Shown piece by piece: positions 1 to 7,381 of a stretch of DNA of 16,561 bases; the stretch's first letter is position 1; every line of letters starts with the position of its first letter. Source of the stretch: an uncultured Collinsella sp. (GTDB lineage Bacteria > Actinomycetota > Coriobacteriia > Coriobacteriales > Coriobacteriaceae); contig CABVDE010000041.1 in assembly GCA_902496945.1 (NCBI GenBank), forward strand, positions 1-16,561, in the 5' to 3' direction. The notes beneath the pieces were generated by a model. That model was not told the DNA's origin. It made no database searches and saw only the letters and a program-made list of their open reading frames with translations. The position numbers were made by a program, and so were the translations under genes.

Positions 1-52
1 CCGTCCTCTTTGAATGACAAGTTGTCGCTCTGGCGCCCGCGCAGCGTCGACC

Positions 53-80
53 GGTCCGCCGTTCGTTAGAACGGCGGACC
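53..80. repeat. Perfect 12-bp hairpin, first of a tandem pair
   Basis: GGTCCGCCGTTC (53-64) and its exact reverse complement (69-80) flank the loop GTTA. It lies downstream of the minus-strand htpG stop. No T-tract follows on either strand, so it is not a standard intrinsic terminator. The decamer GCAGCGTCGA precedes it at 41-50 and also precedes the second hairpin (86-95), giving a repeated unit with a 45-bp period. It could be an mRNA 3'-end stabiliser, a terminator that needs no U-tract, or a small dispersed repeat. Confidence 0.7.
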
Positions 81-98
81 TGAGGGCAGCGTCGAGCC

Positions 99-125
99 GT
101 TACGCGGTTCGTAGAACCGCGTAAC
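99..125. repeat. Perfect 12-bp hairpin, second of a tandem pair
   Basis: GTTACGCGGTTC (99-110) pairs exactly with 114-125 across the loop GTA. The apex TTCGTAGAA matches the TTCGTTAGAA apex of the hairpin at 53-80, although the lower stems differ, as in paired members of one repeat family. The right arm overlaps a 14-bp palindrome, GTAACTTAAGTTAC (121-134), that runs into the htpG stop codon, so two foldings compete. On the minus strand this is the first structure after htpG and may define its mRNA 3' end; no T-run follows. Confidence 0.7.
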
Positions 126-130
126 TTAAG

Positions 131-2155
131 TTACATTAGCTCGCAGACAGCCGCCGCGAAGGCAACGGGGTCCTCGGGCAAAATACCCTCGACGAGCAGG
201 GCCTGGTCATAGAGCAGGCCAGAGTACTGCTTGATCTTGTCGGCGTCGCCCGCCTTCTGGGCGGCGACGAGCTTAGCGAAGACCGGGTGCTTGGCGTTGA
301 GCTCGAGCACGCGCTGGCTCTTGGGCATGCCGTCGGGCGCGCCCTCGGGTCCCTTCTGGAGCACCTTCTCCATCTCGAGCGAAAGCGGGCCCTCAGTGGT
401 GATGCAAGCGGGGGCATCGGTCAGGCGCGCGGAGACGGCAACTTTCTCGACCTTGTCACCGAGCGCCTCCTTCATAGCGCTAAAGAGGTCCTCGTTTTCC
501 TTGGTGGCGTCCTCGGCCTCCTTCTTCTCGTCCTCGGTCGCCAGATCAAGATCGCCAGTCGCAACGTTCTTGAGCTCCAGATGACGATCCTCGACCTCGG
601 GCTCGGCACCGTCGGCCACGGCCTTTTCGGCAGCCTCGCGAGCTGCATCGTCTTCGTAGATCTTGGGCATATCGGCAGCAACGTACTCACGCATGGCCTG
701 GAAGGTGAACTCGTCCACGTCCTGCGTCAGAAGCAGCACGTCGTAACCGCGGTCGAGCACGCCCTTCACCACGGGCATCTTGGCCAGGCGCTCACGCGAG
801 TCGCCGGCAGCATAGTAGATGGCCTTCTGGTCCTCGGGCATACCCTTGGCGTACTCGGCCAAGGTAATCATCTTCTGCTCCTTGGCGGACCAGAACAGCA
901 GCAGGTCGGCAAGCTCGTCGGCCTTCATGCCGTAGCTCGAGTAGATACCGTACTTAAGGCCGCGGCCAAAGTTCTCGAAGAACTTCTCGTAGGTCTCGCG
1001 GTCGTTGTCGCGCATATCCTCAAGATCGGCAGTGATCTTCTTCTCCACGCGCTTGGCGATGGCCTTGAGCTGACGGTTCTGCTGCAGCGTCTCACGCGAA
1101 ATGTTAAGCGTCACGTCGGCGGAATCCACGACGCCGCGGACAAAGTTGTAGTAGTCGGGCAGCAGGTCGTCGCACTTCTCCATGATCAGCACGTTGGAGC
1201 TGTAGAGCGCCAGACCCTTCTCGTAGTCCTTGCTGTACAGATCGAACGGAGCACGACCTGGCACAAACAGCAGGGCATCGTACTCGAGCGTACCCTCGGC
1301 ATGGAAGCTGATGGTGCGCGCCGGATCGTCAAAGTCGTGGAACGTGGACTTATAGAACTCGTCGTAATCCTTCTGCTCGACATCGGAGCTGCGCTTTTTC
1401 CAGATCGGCGTCATGGAGTTGACGGTCTCGAGCTCCTGATAGTCCTCGTACTCGGGCGTGTAATCGTCCGGCGCATCCTCGGGCTTGGGCTTCTGACGGC
1501 TCTTGGACACCATCATCTGGATCGGGTAGCGCACATAGTTGCTGTACTGCTGAATCAGGCTCTTGAGGCCCCACTCGGTCAGGAAGCGATCGTAGGTCTC
1601 GGCCTCGCCGTCGGAGTCGAGCTTCTCGTTCTCGCGCAGCGTCAGGATGACGTCAGTGCCGTGCTCGGCGCGCTCGCCGTCTTCGATGGTGTAGCCCTCA
1701 AGGCCATCGGACTCCCACACATGGGCGGTGTCCTCACCGTAGGCGCGGCTGACAACCTTTACGTGGCTGGCAACCATAAAGGCCGAGTAGAAGCCCACGC
1801 CAAACTGGCCGATGATGTCCACGTCAGAGCCCTGTTGCTCGGCGTTCTCGGTCTTAAACTCCTCGGAGCCAGAGTGAGCGATGGTGCCAAGGTTGCGCTC
1901 GAGCTCCTCAGCGTTCATGCCGATGCCGTTATCCGAAATCGTGATGGTGCGGGCGTCCTTATCAAAGGAGACGCGAATGGCCAGGTCACCTTGGTCGAGC
2001 TTGACGCTCGGATCCTGCAGGCTCTTAAAGTTGAGCTTGTCGACGGCATCGCTCGCGTTGGAGATAAGCTCGCGCAGGAAGATTTCCTTATTGGTATAGA
2101 TGGAGTTGATCATGAGGTCGAGCAGTTTTTTGCTCTCGGTCTTAAATTGACGCAT
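131..2155 (-). CDS. htpG: HSP90-family molecular chaperone HtpG
   Basis: This is the ATP-dependent cytosolic chaperone HtpG (bacterial Hsp90), which works as a homodimer on partly folded proteins. The 674-residue product begins with the family's N-terminal helix and the GHKL ATP-binding signature: E29 and N33 in FLRELISNASDA, DNGIGM at 75-80, GTIAHSG near 90-96 and GQFGVGFYSAF near 117-126. The middle domain has the NISRETLQQNR motif. It is longer than the roughly 620-640 residues usual in the family; the extra length includes an acidic, lysine-rich stretch at about residues 495-565, before the dimerisation domain. The ATG start is preceded by AAAGGA at good spacing. It stands alone, with about 200 bp of AT-rich upstream DNA. 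I saw neither a CIRCE nor a HAIR-type heat-shock operator. Confidence 0.97.
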   Translation of the reverse strand: MRQFKTESKKLLDLMINSIYTNKEIFLRELISNASDAVDKLNFKSLQDPSVKLDQGDLAIRVSFDKDARTITISDNGIGMNAEELERNLGTIAHSGSEEFKTENAEQQGSDVDIIGQFGVGFYSAFMVASHVKVVSRAYGEDTAHVWESDGLEGYTIEDGERAEHGTDVILTLRENEKLDSDGEAETYDRFLTEWGLKSLIQQYSNYVRYPIQMMVSKSRQKPKPEDAPDDYTPEYEDYQELETVNSMTPIWKKRSSDVEQKDYDEFYKSTFHDFDDPARTISFHAEGTLEYDALLFVPGRAPFDLYSKDYEKGLALYSSNVLIMEKCDDLLPDYYNFVRGVVDSADVTLNISRETLQQNRQLKAIAKRVEKKITADLEDMRDNDRETYEKFFENFGRGLKYGIYSSYGMKADELADLLLFWSAKEQKMITLAEYAKGMPEDQKAIYYAAGDSRERLAKMPVVKGVLDRGYDVLLLTQDVDEFTFQAMREYVAADMPKIYEDDAAREAAEKAVADGAEPEVEDRHLELKNVATGDLDLATEDEKKEAEDATKENEDLFSAMKEALGDKVEKVAVSARLTDAPACITTEGPLSLEMEKVLQKGPEGAPDGMPKSQRVLELNAKHPVFAKLVAAQKAGDADKIKQYSGLLYDQALLVEGILPEDPVAFAAAVCELM

Positions 2156-2241
2156 GTGCAGTCCTTTCGCGCTACCCCTGTCCGCAAAAACGGCCCGGGT
2201 GCCCGAGCCGCATCGCAGACCTGCTATGTTCAGACTTAGAT

Positions 2242-2293
2242 TTTATAACCCATTAGCGCGCATATATACATACGGAATCGAAAAACTGTATGT
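2242..2293 (-). promoter_or_regulatory. Probable htpG promoter region with small inverted repeat
   Basis: An AT-rich patch in otherwise GC-rich sequence lies 87-138 bp upstream of the htpG start. Read on the minus strand it contains TATAAA (2242-2247), a possible -10 element, but no good -35 at 16-18 bp. A short inverted repeat, ACATAC (2268-2273) and GTATGT (2288-2293), has half-site centres 20 bp apart, about two helical turns, and could be an operator. The position suits a promoter; the exact elements are guesses. Confidence 0.35.
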
Positions 2294-2357
2294 TAAGCTC
2301 GACCGGCGCGACGGGTGCCAAGGAGTGTCCCCGGCTGCCGGCAGGAAAGGAACATCC

Positions 2358-2861
2358 CTATCTGCCGTCCTCGACCCGCTTGGCCATCCAGGCATGGGGC
2401 TGACCCTCGTCTTCGTAGTCTACCGGGGCAATCTGCGTGTAGCCTGCCTTGGCGTAGAGCGGCAGCACGTATTCCTGCGCGTGCAGCTTAATAAGCTTGG
2501 CGCCGGCATCACGCGCGGCGGCATCACTGGCCTCGACAATCTTGCTCGCCAGACCGCGACGGCGCATCCTCGGCAGCACAGCCACGCGCCCCATAATATA
2601 GGTCTCCCCCGCCGCAACGCCTTCATCCAAGTCGCACGCCGGCGACACCGGAGCCTCTGCGTCAGCCACGCGCTCAAGCTCTTCGGGAAACACGCGCGAG
2701 CAACCGGCAAGCTCGCCGTCTACATAGAGCGTCACATGAATGCAGTTCGGATCCTCGTCGATAGCGTCGAACTCATTCTCGTAGCCCTGCTCGTCCATAA
2801 AAACGACGCGGCGCACAAACGCCGCGTCATCAAAGCATCCCGTCTTAAGCTGGATATCCAT
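2358..2861 (-). CDS. GNAT-family N-acetyltransferase (ElaA/YjcF-like)
   Basis: This is a predicted cytoplasmic acetyl-CoA-dependent N-acetyltransferase with unknown substrate. The N-terminal part has the VVFMDEQGY...EFDAIDED pattern typical of ElaA/YjcF-like GNATs. It is followed by a strand with VDGELAGCSRVFP and by the acetyl-CoA-binding motif A, VAVLPRMRRRGLASKIV, then LHAQEYVLPLYAKAGY near the C terminus, as in YjcF-type proteins. I chose the ATG at 2861 (167 residues, MDIQLKTG...) because AAAGGG precedes it at proper spacing. A TTG start at 2879 would add six residues but has no good ribosome site. It lies 39 bp downstream of the PHP phosphatase gene on the same strand and may share its transcript, but its chemistry need not be linked to polysaccharide control. 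Confidence 0.88.
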   Translation of the reverse strand: MDIQLKTGCFDDAAFVRRVVFMDEQGYENEFDAIDEDPNCIHVTLYVDGELAGCSRVFPEELERVADAEAPVSPACDLDEGVAAGETYIMGRVAVLPRMRRRGLASKIVEASDAAARDAGAKLIKLHAQEYVLPLYAKAGYTQIAPVDYEDEGQPHAWMAKRVEDGR

Positions 2862-2900
2862 GGCTGCCCTTTCATTCAATGCGAACGTCAGGGACAGATT

Positions 2901-3551
2901 TTAGCGAAAATGAGCTCCGCGTACGCTAAACTTCGCGCGAGCCTTCGCCAGGCAGTCGTAATGACCCACGTTATGGGCGTCGCTCGCGATAAAGCTGTAC
3001 AGGTTCTGATCGAACAGGCGCTGTGCCGGCTTTTTCTCGCGGCCAAAGCGACCGCCGGCAATAAAGTCCGCCGAAGCCTGCAGCTTACAGCCCATATCGA
3101 CCAGGCGCTCCGCCACGCTTACATCCTTTTGAACCGCACGATAGCGCTCAGGATGAGCGATGATCACCTGGTAGCCACGGCACTGCAAATCGTAAATCGT
3201 GTTCTCGTACTCTCTAAACGCATACGCATCAGCATGCGTCGAAAGCTCGAGCAGGAACTCATTGGTTCCATCGAAATGCAAGTGCTCCGCAGCATCGATA
3301 CCAAGCTCAACGAGCTTTCGATGGTTGACCTCGAAGCCCATCTGGAGCGGAAAACCGTCAGCGTTATCGCGCAGCAGCTCAAAGGCATCCCACATCTTGT
3401 CGTAATCAAAATAGGGATCACGGCAGTGAGGAGTGCAAACGATTCTGGTTACACCGGCCCGCTTGGCAGCCTCGAGCATCGCCAAGCTCTCATCGAGATC
3501 GGCAGCGCCGTCGTCTACACCCGGCAAGATATGGCAGTGAATGTCACGCAT
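2901..3551 (-). CDS. cpsB: CpsB/YwqE-type PHP-domain protein-tyrosine phosphatase
   Basis: This is a metal-dependent phosphotyrosine phosphatase of the PHP fold that, in known systems, dephosphorylates the partner BY-kinase. The metal-site residues are visible: DIHCHILPGVDDG at 3-15 (H5, H7), CTPH at 39-42, E74 in GFEVN, E102 in LLELST, HPERY at 133-137 and SDAH at 190-193. The 216-residue length is slightly short of the roughly 240-255 common in the family; the C terminus ends soon after the last metal ligands. Its ATG lies 17 bp after the BY-kinase stop, and the order membrane adaptor, kinase, phosphatase is that of Gram-positive capsule loci. The gene symbol follows the streptococcal naming by family. 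Confidence 0.9.
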   Translation of the reverse strand: MRDIHCHILPGVDDGAADLDESLAMLEAAKRAGVTRIVCTPHCRDPYFDYDKMWDAFELLRDNADGFPLQMGFEVNHRKLVELGIDAAEHLHFDGTNEFLLELSTHADAYAFREYENTIYDLQCRGYQVIIAHPERYRAVQKDVSVAERLVDMGCKLQASADFIAGGRFGREKKPAQRLFDQNLYSFIASDAHNVGHYDCLAKARAKFSVRGAHFR

Positions 3552-3568
3552 AGGTCGGCCTTAATCAG

Positions 3569-4306
3569 CTAAACGTTTGCTCGGTTGGTGAAGATGCCCT
3601 TTTTGGAAGCGCCCTGATCGCCGGAGCCCTTCTTAACCTTCTTACCGTCCTTGGTGTAGTAAGAATAGTAGTATTCGCTGGTCTCGGTCTCGCAGTAATT
3701 CATGACGGTACCGATAAGCTTGACCTTCTCGGACTTCTTAAGCTGAGCGATAGCGTTGAGCGCCTCTTCGCGCTTGGTGAAGTCCTCGCGCACCACAAAC
3801 AGCGTACCGTCGGTCAGGCTGGCAATCTCGGCAGCATCGATGAAGGTGCCAACCGGAGGAGCATCGAAGATGACGTACTGGAACTTAGCAGACAGCGCCT
3901 TGGCCAACTTGGAAAAGCGATGGGAGACGATGATGTCGGCAGGATTGGGAATGTGCGGCTCGGCATCGAGGAAGTAGAAGTTCTTCTGACCCGTCTCGAC
4001 AATTGCCTGATCAATGGAGATCTGCTCGGACAGGACCGCATAGAGTCCGCCGCGCGAACGAACGCCGAGCATATCGGAAAGGGACCTGCGGCGCATATCT
4101 GCCTCGACCAGGAGCACGGACTTGCCGCTCGTGGCGATTGCCTGAGCAAGGTTAATGGAAACCGTAGACTTGCCCTCGTTGGGAATCGAGGAGGTAACGG
4201 TGATGGTGCGAATGGGGTCGTCCACGCTCGCAAAGCGGATGTTGGCCAGAAGGGTCTTGGCGGCATTCTGTACAACGAGCTTATCGGTGTTCTTTGCCTT
4301 AGCCAT
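3569..4306 (-). CDS. cpsD: CpsD/YwqD-type bacterial tyrosine kinase (BY-kinase)
   Basis: This is the cytoplasmic autophosphorylating kinase that partners a Wzz/CpsC membrane protein to control capsule or exopolysaccharide assembly. In 245 residues it shows Walker A SSIPNEGKST (39-48, K46), Walker A' VLLVEADMRRRS (64-75), the IPNPADIIVSHRF stretch (119-131) and Walker B YVIFDAPP (144-151). The C-terminal tyrosine cluster EYYYSYY (211-217) gives five tyrosines as autophosphorylation sites. The rest of the tail is lysine- and glycine-rich. There is no membrane segment of its own, as expected for the split Gram-positive type. It starts 2 bp after the wzz-like stop, and its ribosome site (AGGTGG) lies within the last codons of that gene, which suggests translational coupling. 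Confidence 0.93.
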   Translation of the reverse strand: MAKAKNTDKLVVQNAAKTLLANIRFASVDDPIRTITVTSSIPNEGKSTVSINLAQAIATSGKSVLLVEADMRRRSLSDMLGVRSRGGLYAVLSEQISIDQAIVETGQKNFYFLDAEPHIPNPADIIVSHRFSKLAKALSAKFQYVIFDAPPVGTFIDAAEIASLTDGTLFVVREDFTKREEALNAIAQLKKSEKVKLIGTVMNYCETETSEYYYSYYTKDGKKVKKGSGDQGASKKGIFTNRANV

Positions 4307-4308
4307 GC

Positions 4309-4965
4309 CTATTTACCACCTTTCATAGCCGGAATTCGGCCAACAACGGGAATACCCAGGAGCTCTTCCGCCTCTTCGGCACCGCGGATGCGGGTATTGA
4401 GCATGTCTGCCAAAACGACATAGGCAACTGCGATAAAAATACCGGCGAGGAACGCGACGGCAATATACAGCGTGCGCTTGGGGCCGCTGGGGGCTTCGGG
4501 GGTCTTAGCCTCGTCGATAACGTTGATGCTCTGGGCAGCGCCGACGTTCTGAGCGACCGTACTCACCGAGCTGGCCATGGCCTTTGCGACCTCAGCCGTC
4601 TCCTTGGCATCGGTGCCGGTAACCGAAAGCGTAATGACACGCGTGGTGGTCTCGGAGGAAACAGACACCTTGTAGTCATCCAGGTCAGCAAGGCCCAGCT
4701 CATTGGCAGCACCGCTCTTAACGCTATCGCTATCCAGCAGCGTGGCGATATCGTTGGAAAGCATCTGGCTCGCCGAGAGATCGTTGTAGCTCATCTGACC
4801 GCTATCGTCGGTCTTGGCTAGAATGTACATGCTCGTCGTCGCGGTATAGGTATTGTCCATCGCAACGAAGGACACGATGCCCATGGCGATCGCGCAGACC
4901 ACCGGAAGGGTGATGACCAGCTTGAGGTGCTTCTTCAGCAGCTGGAACAGTTCGAGAAGGGTCAT
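4309..4965 (-). CDS. cpsC: Wzz/CpsC-type polysaccharide co-polymerase and BY-kinase activator
   Basis: This membrane protein sets polysaccharide chain length and activates the adjacent BY-kinase. The 218 residues have the family plan: a short cytoplasmic start (MTLLELFQLLKKHLK), a first membrane segment at about 15-35, an extracytoplasmic domain of about 130 residues with YTATTSMYI early in it, a proline-rich KTPEAPSGPKR lead-in, and a second membrane segment at about 166-186. The cytoplasmic tail contains the typical EEAEELLGIPVVGRIP motif near residues 195-210. The ATG is preceded by AAAGG at 8 bp. It heads the cluster, with a plausible promoter just upstream. No polymerase, flippase or glycosyltransferase gene is visible within the window. 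Confidence 0.9.
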   Translation of the reverse strand: MTLLELFQLLKKHLKLVITLPVVCAIAMGIVSFVAMDNTYTATTSMYILAKTDDSGQMSYNDLSASQMLSNDIATLLDSDSVKSGAANELGLADLDDYKVSVSSETTTRVITLSVTGTDAKETAEVAKAMASSVSTVAQNVGAAQSINVIDEAKTPEAPSGPKRTLYIAVAFLAGIFIAVAYVVLADMLNTRIRGAEEAEELLGIPVVGRIPAMKGGK

Positions 4966-5012
4966 GCAGCTTGCCTTTCATTTCCCCAGTTCGGATTGAC
5001 AAAACTGTCCGT

Positions 5013-5041
5013 ATGTTATCGCATCTTCTTACTGAGACCAA
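5013..5041 (-). promoter_or_regulatory. Candidate promoter of the wzz-cpsD-cpsB cluster
   Basis: On the minus strand TTGGTC (complement of 5036-5041) and TAACAT (complement of 5013-5018) are separated by exactly 17 bp. Each matches the housekeeping consensus at about four of six positions. The start point would fall near 5006, about 40 bp before the wzz-like ATG. It lies just beyond the terminator of the upstream phoR-like gene, where a new transcript would be expected. Confidence 0.45.
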
Positions 5042-5056
5042 ACTCTATACATAAGA

Positions 5057-5089
5057 AACAGGCACTCCTGTAAAAATGACGGGAGTGCC
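5057..5089 (-). terminator. Intrinsic terminator after the phoR-like gene
   Basis: A 10-bp stem (5061-5070 with 5080-5089, one G-U pair) encloses a 9-nt loop. Read on the minus strand it is followed by a T-rich run, TGTTTCTTAT. It lies about 70 bp past the sensor kinase stop and separates the phosphate module from the polysaccharide-control cluster. A second, weaker hairpin (5108-5114 with 5128-5134, 7 bp) lies between the stop and this terminator. Confidence 0.7.
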
Positions 5090-5160
5090 CGTAAAATTGC
5101 GCAACAACGCCGCACCCGAAAGTCCGATGCGGCGCCCACATCAATGTCTATGTTGTATCG

Positions 5161-6585
5161 CTATGCGAATGGCTCGTCCTGCTGTATGGGAAACGTCACC
5201 GTAATGGTGGTTCCCACGCCCAACTCGCTCGACAGATCGAGCGTGGCGTGATGATACAGGGCCGCATGCTTGACAATGGCAAGCCCCAGGCCGGTTCCGC
5301 CGCGTGCCTTGGACCTACTCTTGTCCACGCGATAGAACCGCTCAAATACCTTGCCCTGTTCTTCAGGCGCGATACCGATTCCCGTGTCGGCAACCGCGAG
5401 GAACGGATGGCCTTCGTCGTCGGTGCCGCACTGCAGCGCAACCGTACCGCCGGGTCGATTGTAGCGGATGGCGTTGCTTGCCAGATTATAGATGAGCTCA
5501 TCAATCAAGCGCGACACGCCTTCGATGACCACAGGCTTGGTCTCATGACTTATCGTCACATTCGCCTGACGGGCGACCTGTTCAAGACGCTGCTCAACCG
5601 CACAGATGGCACGCGAGAGCTCAATGGGCTCCGTGGACCCAATGGGCACCGCCTCGCCCTCAGTTGCACGCTCGGCCTCGTCCAAGTTAGACAACGTAAG
5701 GATGTCGTTGACAAGCGCTGCCAAGCGGCCCGCCTCACGATAGATGCGACCGCCAAAGTTGCGCAGGTCGTCCTCGCCCTCGACCATGCCGTTTGCGATG
5801 AGCTCGGCATAGCCCGAAATCGCCGTAAGCGGCGTCTTGAGCTCATGGGTGATATTCGCCGTGAACTCGCGGCGCATACGGTCGTTGTCCGCTAGCACCG
5901 CCATTTGGCGCTTGAGTTCCTGGCGCTGCGACTCGATACGCTCAAGCATGGGAACCATCTCGGCATAGGCGTGCTCATAGCTACGGCGTGGGTGGTCCAA
6001 ATCCACCTCTTGCAACGGTGCGATGATGGCACGGGACTCGCGGCGCGCCATAAAAAACGAGAGTACCGCACCCGCTACTGCGATAAGCAGCATCGGCGCC
6101 ACCATCGACAGCAAAATCGCCGCAACGCCAGGCTGGGCCTGCGCCAAGCGGACAACTTGACCGTTATCCAGGGCGACGGCGCGATACAGCATGATCTCGT
6201 CGAGCGTAGAGCTTGCACGCTCCGCGGAACCCGAACCACCCTCAAAGGCCTCGATGACCTCGGGGCGATCGCCGTGGTTGGGCAGCGTGGAGGGCGCCGC
6301 CTCGTTGTCGTAGGCAACCAATCCATCCTTGTTAATCAGCGTGATGCGCAAGTCCTCGCGATCGAGGCTACGCAAGAATGCGATGGGCTCCTGCTGTTCG
6401 TTGAGGGCGGCAGCAATGAGTTCAGTTTCTTGCGAAAGGTTGGCACTTGTAGCATCCGCCAAGGTGTTTTGCACAAAGAACGCACCCAGCACCGTAAACG
6501 CCACGATAACCGCCATGGCGCAGACAAAGATCGTCGCAAAAACGCGGTGCGACAGTGTGTGTTTTCCCTGGGGGGCGAAGACCAC
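5161..6585 (-). CDS. phoR: PhoR-like sensor histidine kinase
   Basis: This membrane sensor kinase is probably paired with the PhoB-like regulator upstream of it. The 474 residues have a membrane helix at about 15-38, an extracytoplasmic region of about 115 residues and a second helix at about 154-178. A linker follows, then the dimerisation/phosphoacceptor domain with FTANITHELKTPLTAISGYAEL, in which H247 is the expected phosphorylated residue. The catalytic domain has the N box (ELIYNLASNAIRYN), the G1 box (VADTGIGIAPE), the F box (VFERFYRVDKSRS) and the G2 box (GGTGLGLAIVKH). The GTG start follows the regulator's stop by 3 bp and is preceded by GGAGGAG, so the pair is coupled. The PhoR assignment rests mainly on linkage to pstB and on the phosphoacceptor region; other members of this kinase group look similar. 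Confidence 0.85.
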   Translation of the reverse strand: MVFAPQGKHTLSHRVFATIFVCAMAVIVAFTVLGAFFVQNTLADATSANLSQETELIAAALNEQQEPIAFLRSLDREDLRITLINKDGLVAYDNEAAPSTLPNHGDRPEVIEAFEGGSGSAERASSTLDEIMLYRAVALDNGQVVRLAQAQPGVAAILLSMVAPMLLIAVAGAVLSFFMARRESRAIIAPLQEVDLDHPRRSYEHAYAEMVPMLERIESQRQELKRQMAVLADNDRMRREFTANITHELKTPLTAISGYAELIANGMVEGEDDLRNFGGRIYREAGRLAALVNDILTLSNLDEAERATEGEAVPIGSTEPIELSRAICAVEQRLEQVARQANVTISHETKPVVIEGVSRLIDELIYNLASNAIRYNRPGGTVALQCGTDDEGHPFLAVADTGIGIAPEEQGKVFERFYRVDKSRSKARGGTGLGLAIVKHAALYHHATLDLSSELGVGTTITVTFPIQQDEPFA

Positions 6586-6588
6586 GGG

Positions 6589-7317
6589 CTACTCCTCCGG
6601 TGCGGTGACCGCGGTGTCGTCACGTTCGGCACCATCACCGGCAGAAGGCTCGGCTAGGCGATAGCCCACGCCGCGCACGGTCTCGATGGCGCTCGCATGC
6701 TCGCCAAGCTTTTGGCGAAGCGTCTGCACGTGCACGTCGACAGTGCGCGAACCGCCGTCGAAATCCCAGCCCCACACGCTCTGCAGCAACGATTCGCGGG
6801 TAAAGACCACGCCGGGCTTGCGCATGAGGTACTCGAGCAGGTCGAACTCGCGCAGGGTGAGCTTAAGCGGCTCGCCGGCAACGGTCACCTCGCGATGGCT
6901 GGGTGAGAGCACGATGTCGCCCACACTGAGCACATCGCTCGCCTGCTTGACCATGCCGCCGCGACGTAGCAGTGCGCGGCAGCGGCTCGCAAGCTCCATG
7001 AGTGAAAACGGCTTAGTCAGATAGTCATCGGCACCGCCATCGAGCGCCATCACCTTGTCGAGCTCGGTGTCCTTGGCGGTAAGCATCATGATGGGCACCG
7101 TCGCCGTCAGGCGATCGGCACGCAGGCGACGCATAATCGCCAAGCCATCGGTGTCGGGTAGCATGATATCGAGCAGCACAGCATCGGGCACCCGTCGCGC
7201 CACGGCAGCTTTAAACTCGCCATCGCACGAAAAGCCCTCGGCCTCGATTCCCTGCTTGCGCAGCGCGTAGACCGTCAAATCCCTGATGTTGTCATCGTCC
7301 TCGACGTAATAGATCAT
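6589..7317 (-). CDS. phoB: PhoB-like response regulator (OmpR/PhoB family)
   Basis: This DNA-binding response regulator has an N-terminal receiver domain with acidic residues D7-D9, phosphoacceptor D50 in LLDIMLPDTDG, T80 and K102. It is followed by a winged-helix domain with LTLREFDLLEYLMRKPG, TRESLLQSVWGWDF and RTVDVHVQTLRQKLG, ending in the family's GVGYRL. The 242 residues include a short acidic tail after that motif. The ATG is preceded by AAAGGGG. It lies 64 bp downstream of pstB and 3 bp upstream of the sensor kinase, consistent with control of phosphate-starvation genes. I saw no clear promoter in the 64-bp gap, so it may be transcribed with pstB. Confidence 0.88.
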   Translation of the reverse strand: MIYYVEDDDNIRDLTVYALRKQGIEAEGFSCDGEFKAAVARRVPDAVLLDIMLPDTDGLAIMRRLRADRLTATVPIMMLTAKDTELDKVMALDGGADDYLTKPFSLMELASRCRALLRRGGMVKQASDVLSVGDIVLSPSHREVTVAGEPLKLTLREFDLLEYLMRKPGVVFTRESLLQSVWGWDFDGGSRTVDVHVQTLRQKLGEHASAIETVRGVGYRLAEPSAGDGAERDDTAVTAPEE

Positions 7318-7381
7318 GTTGAACCCCTTTGCGGCCGGTATGACCGCATCTTAACCCTAAAGGCACCTGTACTAGACGGTA

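Noticed and set aside
287..2239. 650-residue open frame on the plus strand across htpG
   Set aside because: It lies antisense to the unmistakable HtpG coding sequence, is rich in Leu/Val/Gly/His as expected for a complementary frame of GC-biased codons, and has no domain signature.
2156..2357. CIRCE or HspR-type heat-shock operator before htpG
   Set aside because: Neither the TTAGCACTC-N9-GAGTGCTAA pattern nor CTTGAGT-N7-ACTCAAG is present; only a weak 6-bp inverted repeat is seen.
2154..3572. 472-residue plus-strand frame opposite the GNAT and phosphatase genes
   Set aside because: It spans two recognised minus-strand genes and their gap, and shows no motif; it is an antisense shadow.
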